This document shows, in pieces, positions 1-5,350 of a stretch of DNA of 5,350 bases. The DNA is from Bacteroidota bacterium (GTDB taxonomy: Bacteria > Bacteroidota > Bacteroidia > Chitinophagales > Chitinophagaceae). Each line of letters begins with the position of its first letter. Position 1 is the stretch's first letter. The stretch is taken from positions 1 through 5,350 of the forward strand of contig CANGMV010000093.1 in NCBI GenBank assembly GCA_947454745.1. Direction: 5' to 3'. A program made the translations under genes and the position numbers. Under the pieces are notes generated by a model that saw nothing but the letters and a program-made list of their open reading frames with translations, was not told the origin of the DNA and searched no databases.

Positions 1-1032
1 TATATATTTTCCATGAGCATGGGATGGATGTTTACCCAGCTTTTAATGTCCCTGGTTTTTTTGATAGATGATATCCGTCGAGGCACATTTTGGACCTTAG
101 GTAAAATTACTTCTTATACGGGAGCACAATTCATTAATACCGAAAATGGCATTCCAAGATCCGCTTTTTTAAGTTGGTTAGGGGTGGGGATGGCTTCTTC
201 CTTGTTTTTTTCCTTGGTATATGGCTTTGGAAACAAGTACAATTATCGAGTGATTAAAAAGAAAGTCGCATTAAATGGCTTGCCGTCGGCTTTTAAGGGG
301 TTTAAAATAATTCATATCAGCGATATTCATAGTGGCAGTTTACAGGATCATTTGGCAGTCCAAAAAGGGATTGAACTCATCAAAGCACAACAAGCCGACT
401 TGGTTTTATTTACAGGCGATTTAGTAAATGATAGAGCCACGGAAATGCATGACTGGATGGGTACTTTTAGTCAAATTAAAGCACCGTATGGCGTGTTTAG
501 CACCTTGGGGAATCATGATTATGGTGACTATGTGCAATGGGACAGTATGGCTGCAAAGCAAAAAAATTTACAAGATCTAATGCAAGTGCATGCTAATTTG
601 GGTTGGAAATTAATGATGAACGAAAATGTAAAAATTGAAAAAGAAGGCGCTTATATTCAATTGGTGGGCATTGAAAATTGGGGAGCAAAAGCACGTTTTC
701 CTAAATATGGAAAAATGGATAAAGCCATGACTGGAGTGCACCCTGATGATCCTATTATTTTAATGAGCCATGATCCTAGCCATTGGGAAGCGGAAGTAAT
801 TCCTAAATATCCACAAGTTCAATTAATGTTAGCTGGCCATACACACGGAATGCAATTTGGTTTAGAGAATCCCTATTTTAAATGGAGTCCAGTTCAGTGG
901 GTATATAAACAATGGGCGGGCATATACAAAAACGGCACTCAGCAATTATACGTTAACAGAGGTTTTGGTTTCTTAGGGTATCCGGGAAGGGTAGGTATTT
1001 TGCCCGAAATTACTTTGATTGAATTGGTTTAA
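1..1032 (+). CDS. Membrane-anchored calcineurin-like metallophosphoesterase (YkuE/YaeI type), 5' partial
   Basis: This is a two-metal phosphoesterase whose substrate cannot be read from the sequence. Numbering starts at the ATG at base 13. The metal-binding signature is complete: D104 and H106 (SDIH), D136 (TGD), N167-H168-D169 (GNHD), H253 (MSHD) and H276/H278 (GHTH). The C-terminal NRGFGFLGYPGRVG followed by PEI is typical of the YkuE-like subgroup. Two hydrophobic segments, about residues 4-18 and 50-72, precede the catalytic domain (about 97-339), so the enzyme is probably held to the inner membrane. The frame is open to base 1 (Tyr-Ile-Phe-Ser before the ATG). Related Bacteroidota proteins, as I remember them, carry more membrane sequence here, so the ATG at 13 is probably internal and the gene starts outside the window. 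Chlamydial LpxG is a related enzyme that acts in lipid A synthesis, but nothing here shows that substrate. The family call is secure. Confidence 0.9.
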   Translation, partial: YIFSMSMGWMFTQLLMSLVFLIDDIRRGTFWTLGKITSYTGAQFINTENGIPRSAFLSWLGVGMASSLFFSLVYGFGNKYNYRVIKKKVALNGLPSAFKGFKIIHISDIHSGSLQDHLAVQKGIELIKAQQADLVLFTGDLVNDRATEMHDWMGTFSQIKAPYGVFSTLGNHDYGDYVQWDSMAAKQKNLQDLMQVHANLGWKLMMNENVKIEKEGAYIQLVGIENWGAKARFPKYGKMDKAMTGVHPDDPIILMSHDPSHWEAEVIPKYPQVQLMLAGHTHGMQFGLENPYFKWSPVQWVYKQWAGIYKNGTQQLYVNRGFGFLGYPGRVGILPEITLIELV

Positions 1033-1040
1033 CGAATTAT

Positions 1041-1080
1041 TAAGAGGGCACACTGTAACTTGCAATGAGATGCCCCGTTA
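1041..1080. repeat. Imperfect inverted repeat in the phosphoesterase-barrel gap
   Basis: The 65-base gap 1033-1097 holds an interrupted dyad. TAA (1041-1043) and GGGCA (1046-1050) pair with TGCCC (1071-1075) and TTA (1078-1080), with a two-by-two mismatch between the arms and a 20-base loop. The loop contains the small palindrome TTGCAA (1060-1065). No T-run follows on either strand, so it is a poor intrinsic terminator. It ends 17 bases before the ATG of the barrel gene and could be a 5'-leader hairpin or chance. I found no convincing Bacteroidota promoter (TTTG, then TAnnTTTG) in the gap. Whether the barrel gene is read through from the phosphoesterase gene therefore stays open. Confidence 0.3.
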
Positions 1081-1097
1081 AATAAAAAATTACGATT

Positions 1098-1688
1098 ATG
1101 AAAAAATATATAGGTGTTGTATTTATTTGCCTTGGTATCATCAATGCAAATGCGCAAGATAAATTTAGTTTGGGTGTTAAAGTAGGTCAAAATTTTTCGA
1201 ATGTAAATTCTGTAGCAGTTGATCATAACACGGCTTCTTATCATGGGGGTGTAAGTTTGCGATTCGGCATTAACGAAAAGTTGGGAATTGCTCCTGAAAT
1301 TCTTTTGTCACAAACTAAATTGGAAACCAATCCGAGTATAGTGGATGTAATGGGAAACAATAATCTACAGCCGGAAACGTATCACTTAAATTATTTGTCT
1401 ATCCCATTACTTGTTGAATTCAAACCTGTGAATAGTTTTGCCATACAAGCCGGACCGCAGTATAGTATTTTATTAGATCAAAAGAAAGACGGAATCGGCA
1501 ATGCCACTATGGCCTTTAAAAGTGGCGAATTTGCTTTTGTTGGCGGCGCGAAATTAGACCTTGGTGGCTTTTTCTTATATGGAAGATATATTGTTGGCCT
1601 GCAAAACATTAATGAATTGCAAGACCAAGCAAAATGGAAAACCACTCAATGGCAATTAGGAGTCGGAATGTCCTTACTTAAGTTTTAA
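1098..1688 (+). CDS. Secreted outer-membrane beta-barrel protein (PorT family, PF13568-like)
   Basis: This is a small predicted outer-membrane barrel of 196 residues. Residues 1-19 form a signal peptide: MKKY, a hydrophobic core, then ANA before Q20, a good signal peptidase I site. The mature part alternates polar and hydrophobic residues in short strands separated by Gly/Asn-rich turns. It opens with a GVKVGQNFS strand and carries LNYLSIPLLVEF (about 97-108), which resembles the hallmark Y-L-x-I-P-L-L segment of this family. Later strands are AIQAGPQYSILL, FAFVGGAKLDL and QWQLGVGMSLLKF. The chain ends in Phe, as expected for the terminal strand recognised by the barrel assembly machinery. 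Length fits an eight-stranded barrel. The ATG follows an A-rich leader with no Shine-Dalgarno sequence, normal for Bacteroidota. The family is broad and mostly uncharacterised; this is not evidence that the protein is PorT of the type IX secretion system. Its last 15 bases overlap the convergent DUF4954 gene. Confidence 0.85.
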   Translation: MKKYIGVVFICLGIINANAQDKFSLGVKVGQNFSNVNSVAVDHNTASYHGGVSLRFGINEKLGIAPEILLSQTKLETNPSIVDVMGNNNLQPETYHLNYLSIPLLVEFKPVNSFAIQAGPQYSILLDQKKDGIGNATMAFKSGEFAFVGGAKLDLGGFFLYGRYIVGLQNINELQDQAKWKTTQWQLGVGMSLLKF

Positions 1689-1697
1689 TTGCTTTTT
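1651..1697 (+). terminator. Weak candidate terminator across the convergent junction
   Basis: GCAATTA (1652-1658) is a perfect inverted match to TAATTGC (1686-1692). Adding G-U and A-T pairs extends the stem to 1651-1661 with 1683-1693, leaving a loop of about 21 bases, and Ts at 1693-1697 follow directly. This has the layout of a rho-independent terminator for the barrel gene, but the stem is AU-rich with only two G-C pairs and the loop is long. It would lie within the 3' ends of both convergent genes, because there is no free spacer between them. Chance is a real alternative. Confidence 0.22.
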
Positions 1698-3887
1698 GAT
1701 TTCCGTTAATTGAGCATTTAGTTTATCTAATGCAGCATTTTGATCATTAATAAAGCTATTGTCTTTTAAGGCACCTACTACTGCATTCATTTCAGCTTCG
1801 TTTTCATAAACCATTTTCCTGAATGGATTTGCATAATCTTTTGCTCTTGTATTTTGGATCCTTGCAGTAATGTCTTTTTTGATTTCAAAGTAGTTGTCCA
1901 GCCAGCTCGTTAATTTTGTAGCAGTAAGTTTGCTTAGGGGTGTATTGGTAATAGTTTCAAGGCAAGCTAATGCATGGTGGTCTCTTCGGGAAATATATTT
2001 CTCTGATTCTAATTCATAAAATGCATGAACCTGATCCCAACTTGTAATATTGTCTTTTTTTATTTTAGTTATTAAGTCATTTACATTTTTCTGAGGAATC
2101 AGTTGACCTCCAATATTGGTCCAAATTAAATGAGTAGTTCCTATTTTTGTTTGTTGTAATGTAGTTAGTATTGCTTTTCCTTTTTTGTTTTCGGTATAGT
2201 GAAGCACCGCTTCCATTCCATAAACGAAAATCATTTTTTCAAACATGTGGTAAGCGTCATAGGACTTGACTAATTTCGCTTTTCGCTTACTATTTTCAAA
2301 GCCAGTAACAGTTACTTCTAAAGCGTCAATAACTTTTTTAGTTTTTGTTTGTAATAAATTTTCACCGATTCCTAATAATTTCACTTCGTCAACTGGAACT
2401 GGTTTCTTATCCTTATTTAATTGCGCAGTGGCAACTGCTTTGGCAATAATTTTCCTGGCTTCAATTAATTCGTTTACTGAATCGGGTGCCAAATAGCCGT
2501 ATTCCCAAATTGGGGTTTTGAATTTACGTTTATCTCTATCTACATATTTCCAGGCATTTCGGGCCAAAGCATAAAAATTATACAAGAACCAATATCCTGG
2601 CATAATCACAAGTTCATCTTTTAACGGATCATTGCTAATTAAAGAGAAGGGGATAGGAATATTTAATTCGTAATTATAATCTCCTTTATTTAACAAGGAG
2701 AAGCTAGCAAATACCGAATTATGTTTTATACTCACACAAAGCCCTGGCCAAAATCCTCTGCCCATAATCACTTCTCCATCTGCACCACGGCTATTATGGT
2801 TTGAGCCTAAAGTAGCTCCCGCAGCTATATTGCTTTGTCCCATTACCAATGCAGCACATAAGAAACTATTGTTGTGGTGCTGCTCATGTGCAGGGAAAAT
2901 TAATGAGTTTAGTACTTCACAACAAGAGATAGTTGCGTTTGGGCCAAGGAAAGAGTTAATTAACCTTGCTCCATATTTTAATTGTGAATAATCAGACAAT
3001 ACAAATCGAACCGCTTTGATGCCGTAAAAGATTCTACATCCGTAGCCAATAATTCCATTTACCAATTCACAACCTTCACCTACCTGCGTTTTAGCATCTG
3101 GATGAGAGTTGATGGTTACGTTTTTTATTTTATTAGCGCCTTTTAAATAAGCGTCTTCGCCAATCCAAACATCTTTAATAATTTTACAATTCTTGATAAC
3201 CGTTCGGTCACCTACTTTTCCGTAATACCCTAACTTGTCATCAAACTGATTGTCGGTTAGTTCAATAAACTTTTTCTGAAGTAATAAGTCGTTGCGGTGT
3301 CGGGTCCACAAATAGGCGTCTCCTGCAGTCATGCCGTTAAAAGGCAATACTTTTCGACCTGTATTTTCATTGCAAAGTTCCAACCAAATACGAACCGACT
3401 CGGATTCGCCTTTTTTAACAATGCCATTTCCGAATTTCGAATGATTGGTGGTTACTAATTCATTTACATTGTTAATGATAACCTCATTGCCTAAAATGTA
3501 ATGCGACATATAGTTCACATTGTGTACAGAAACATTATTTCCAAAATCACAACTAATAATCGTAGAGTTGTAAATACCAATGGGTACGACTAAGTCACTA
3601 AAACTTAAACAACTGTTTTCTAAATTGCCAATACGAATTAATCCAAAAAAAGAACAGTTCTTAACTAGCTCAGGGTTGAATTCATTGGAAACTAAAATAT
3701 TGCTCCAATCGTCACTTGTGTTTCGATTGCGTACTAGAATTTCAATTTCTAAGGCAGATAACTTTCTGTATTGAATACCACTACGATTTTGTTTATTACG
3801 TAAATAGTATTCATCTTTCCCTTTAGGTAGGTCTTTAATAAAACCATAACCCAATTGACCTACTGCAATTTTTTTTATATTATTCAT
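1674..3887 (-). CDS. DUF4954 family protein: beta-helix-like region plus helical C-terminal region
   Basis: This 737-residue protein has no function I can assign. The family call rests on strong resemblance to Bacteroidota DUF4954 proteins as I remember them. After a short lead (1-38), residues about 75-395 show irregular hexapeptide-like repeats of short hydrophobic steps with Gly/Asn turns, such as IGEDAYLKG, VGEGCELVNGIIGYGCRIFYG and LGPNATISCCEVLNS, as in left-handed beta-helix acyltransferases and sugar-nucleotide enzymes. Polar blocks likely to be conserved are PAHEQHHNN (332-340), GSNHNSRGADGE (361-372) and GRGFWPGLC (376-384). Residues about 430-737 are mainly helical, ending in an amphipathic, possibly coiled-coil tail (712-736). 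There is no signal peptide, so it is probably cytoplasmic. The start ATG lies nine bases after the amidase stop, with no Shine-Dalgarno sequence, suggesting one operon. The coding strand has eight As in a row at codons 4-7. The 3' end overlaps the barrel gene by 15 bases. Confidence 0.85.
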   Translation of the reverse strand: MNNIKKIAVGQLGYGFIKDLPKGKDEYYLRNKQNRSGIQYRKLSALEIEILVRNRNTSDDWSNILVSNEFNPELVKNCSFFGLIRIGNLENSCLSFSDLVVPIGIYNSTIISCDFGNNVSVHNVNYMSHYILGNEVIINNVNELVTTNHSKFGNGIVKKGESESVRIWLELCNENTGRKVLPFNGMTAGDAYLWTRHRNDLLLQKKFIELTDNQFDDKLGYYGKVGDRTVIKNCKIIKDVWIGEDAYLKGANKIKNVTINSHPDAKTQVGEGCELVNGIIGYGCRIFYGIKAVRFVLSDYSQLKYGARLINSFLGPNATISCCEVLNSLIFPAHEQHHNNSFLCAALVMGQSNIAAGATLGSNHNSRGADGEVIMGRGFWPGLCVSIKHNSVFASFSLLNKGDYNYELNIPIPFSLISNDPLKDELVIMPGYWFLYNFYALARNAWKYVDRDKRKFKTPIWEYGYLAPDSVNELIEARKIIAKAVATAQLNKDKKPVPVDEVKLLGIGENLLQTKTKKVIDALEVTVTGFENSKRKAKLVKSYDAYHMFEKMIFVYGMEAVLHYTENKKGKAILTTLQQTKIGTTHLIWTNIGGQLIPQKNVNDLITKIKKDNITSWDQVHAFYELESEKYISRRDHHALACLETITNTPLSKLTATKLTSWLDNYFEIKKDITARIQNTRAKDYANPFRKMVYENEAEMNAVVGALKDNSFINDQNAALDKLNAQLTEIKKQLKLK

Positions 3888-3896
3888 AAAACACTG

Positions 3897-5350
3897 CTAT
3901 TTAAATAATGCTGGATGTTGTTTATTCCAGTTTGTATTTTGCTGGTATGCTTTGGCGATATTCAAAATGGTGCCCTCGTCATACAAGTTTCCTACAAAGG
4001 TAATACCTGTTGGTAAATTATATTTACTATCAAATCCAGTAGGCACACATACCACAGGATGGCCAGTTAGGTTGGTAATGGCAGCTTGATTGCCTTCCAC
4101 GCCTCGGGACGGACAAATTATAGCGTCATATTTACTAATCACTTCATTTACTTGCTGCATTAAAACGGTTCTGTGTCTTTGTGCATTGATATATTCAACG
4201 GCAGGTACAAATCGAGCGGTACGAAATTGATTGGGCCAGTCATATTTTGTTTGTCTAGTTAATTCATCATCAATATTTAATCGAGTCATTTCGTCAAATT
4301 GTGCTGCACATTCTACGCCAATGACTACATCCATAATATTAAAATTATAAATCCCGCTGTCTGGAAAATTAACGGGAATTAATTCAACACCCATTTTTTT
4401 AAAACTCGCTAATACCTTCCATTCGTTTCTGGATGTATCTTTTATTTGATCAAAATAATTTTTAGCATACGCGATGCGTAATTTTTTAATGTCTTTAATT
4501 GGTGCATAATTAAATGGTGCATTGGTTGCCGACAAATCTTTTCCGTCGGTCCCGTGAATGTAGTTGAATACAATAGCTGCATCGTCGGCGCTGCGGCAAA
4601 TAGGTCCTACTTTATCTAAGCTATAACTTAAAGCCATTGCACCCGATCTGCTTATGCTTCCAAAAGTGGGACGCAAACCGGTTGCACCACATTGTGTAGA
4701 AGGAGATACAATACTGCCATAGGTTTCGGTTCCAATTGCAAAGGGAACTAAGCCTGCAACAGTTGCAGATGTTGAACCTGCTGAAGAACCTGACGAACCA
4801 TATTTTAAATTCCAAGGATTTCGGGTACGACCTCCATACCAATAGTCGCCCATTGCGAGTGCTCCCAAAGTAAACTTAGCAATAAAGACGGCACCCGCAT
4901 TTTGTAATTGCTTATATACAAATGCATCTTCATTAATAACTTGATTTTTGTAAGGTGCAGCACCCCATGTTGTTTTGGTGCCCTTTACTGCAAATAAATC
5001 TTTTAGACCATAAGGAATGCCATGTAGCAAACCTCTGTATTTTCCCTGCGCTAATTCTTCATCGGCTTTTTTAGCTTGTGCATAAGCAATGTCTTCTTGT
5101 AAACTAATTACGCATTCTAATGTATCGCCATATTTTTTAATTCGATTAATAAAAAATTGGGTCAATGCCAATGAACTTATTTTTTTATTTTTTATTAGGT
5201 ACGCTAATTCGCTAATACTATAAAATGCCAAATCGTTTTTATTAGCGGGAAGCTCCACTTTTGTTATAGATAATTGAGCAGCTGTTGTTAGTTTTGGTGC
5301 ATGCCTAGGAACAGGCAATTGCCATAAACTTAGTGGTACGCTATTTGGCA
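3897..5350 (-). CDS. Amidase-signature family hydrolase, 5' partial
   Basis: This is a Ser-cisSer-Lys amidase of the same superfamily as GatA and fatty acid amide hydrolase. It hydrolyses a C-N amide bond; the substrate is unknown. Numbering from the TTG at 5318, the triad is Lys106 (GLKD), cis-Ser178 (GSSAGS) and nucleophile Ser202 (TETYGSIVSP). The 24-residue spacing between the serines equals that in GatA and FAAH. The glycine-rich loop reads GSSAG where the family usually has GSSGG. Other family signs are LHGIPYGLKD, ALAMGDYWYGGRTRNPWN, CGATGLRPTFG and a C-terminal TNLTGHPVVCVPTGF. The frame is open to the window edge (Pro-Asn-Ser-Val-Pro-Leu-Ser-Leu-Trp-Gln before the TTG), giving 483 visible residues. 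The real start, and any signal peptide, therefore lies at or beyond 5350, and TTG is unlikely to be the start. It is upstream of, and probably co-transcribed with, DUF4954. No gatB or gatC is in view, so this is more likely a stand-alone amidase than tRNA amidotransferase subunit A. Confidence 0.88.
   Translation of the reverse strand, partial: PNSVPLSLWQLPVPRHAPKLTTAAQLSITKVELPANKNDLAFYSISELAYLIKNKKISSLALTQFFINRIKKYGDTLECVISLQEDIAYAQAKKADEELAQGKYRGLLHGIPYGLKDLFAVKGTKTTWGAAPYKNQVINEDAFVYKQLQNAGAVFIAKFTLGALAMGDYWYGGRTRNPWNLKYGSSGSSAGSTSATVAGLVPFAIGTETYGSIVSPSTQCGATGLRPTFGSISRSGAMALSYSLDKVGPICRSADDAAIVFNYIHGTDGKDLSATNAPFNYAPIKDIKKLRIAYAKNYFDQIKDTSRNEWKVLASFKKMGVELIPVNFPDSGIYNFNIMDVVIGVECAAQFDEMTRLNIDDELTRQTKYDWPNQFRTARFVPAVEYINAQRHRTVLMQQVNEVISKYDAIICPSRGVEGNQAAITNLTGHPVVCVPTGFDSKYNLPTGITFVGNLYDEGTILNIAKAYQQNTNWNKQHPALFK

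Noticed and set aside
13..15. ATG at 13 as the true start of the phosphoesterase
   Set aside because: The frame is open to base 1 and the family usually has more N-terminal membrane sequence, so the gene is treated as 5' partial.
1011..1063. Bacteroidota-type promoter for the barrel gene (TTTG at 1014, TAACTTGC at 1056)
   Set aside because: The downstream element mismatches TAnnTTTG at two fixed positions and the spacing to TTTG is far too long.
1029..1244. Possible small - strand gene of 71 codons over the gap and the barrel signal peptide
   Set aside because: It lies mostly opposite the signal-peptide region of the barrel gene, has no recognisable motif, and looks like a chance open frame.
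2266..2496. Small + strand frame inside the DUF4954 gene
   Set aside because: It is antisense to a well-supported coding region and has no recognisable domain. The same holds for the frames at 3580-3774 (+) and 4621-4842 (-).
5180..5193. Seven Ts and six Ts separated by one A, as a terminator or slippage site
   Set aside because: It encodes a Lys-Asn-Lys-Lys stretch in an intact frame, with no preceding hairpin. It is explained by AT-rich codon use.
5316..5318. TTG as the start codon of the amidase
   Set aside because: The frame is open for ten more codons to the window edge, and the upstream residues (Asn-Ser-Val-Pro-Leu-Ser-Leu) look like family sequence. The true start lies at or beyond the edge.
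3897..5350. Amidase as GatA of the tRNA-dependent amidotransferase
   Set aside because: No gatB or gatC is adjacent, the glycine loop is divergent, and the sequence matches my recollection of stand-alone Bacteroidota amidases better.

Overview
This is an ordinary-looking stretch of AT-rich chromosome, most likely from the phylum Bacteroidota and probably from a Chitinophagaceae-like lineage. Three points support this: a PorT-type outer-membrane beta-barrel protein, a DUF4954 protein (a family I know mainly from Bacteroidota), and starts that lack Shine-Dalgarno sequences and sit behind A/T-rich leaders. The family assignments come from recognising motifs and remembered relatives, not from a database search.

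Four genes fill almost the whole window in a convergent layout. On the + strand, a membrane-anchored calcineurin-like metallophosphoesterase (1-1032) enters from the left edge with its N-terminus missing. After a 65-base gap comes a small secreted outer-membrane beta-barrel protein (1098-1688). On the - strand, an amidase-signature hydrolase (5350-3897) enters from the right edge, also missing its N-terminus. Nine bases after its stop comes a 737-residue DUF4954 protein (3887-1674), with a left-handed beta-helix-like N-terminal part and a helical C-terminal part. These two are very likely co-transcribed.

The two gene pairs meet tail to tail and overlap by 15 bases (1674-1688), so that each stop codon is a leucine codon of the other gene. 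A weak AU-rich hairpin followed by Ts lies across this junction.

Three of the four products probably belong to cell-envelope or catabolic housekeeping: membrane phosphoesterase, outer-membrane barrel and amidase. The DUF4954 protein has no function I can assign. I see no tRNA, rRNA, CRISPR array, insertion sequence, phage gene, toxin-antitoxin pair or defence system, and no convincing new biological system. The least understood item is the amidase-DUF4954 pair.
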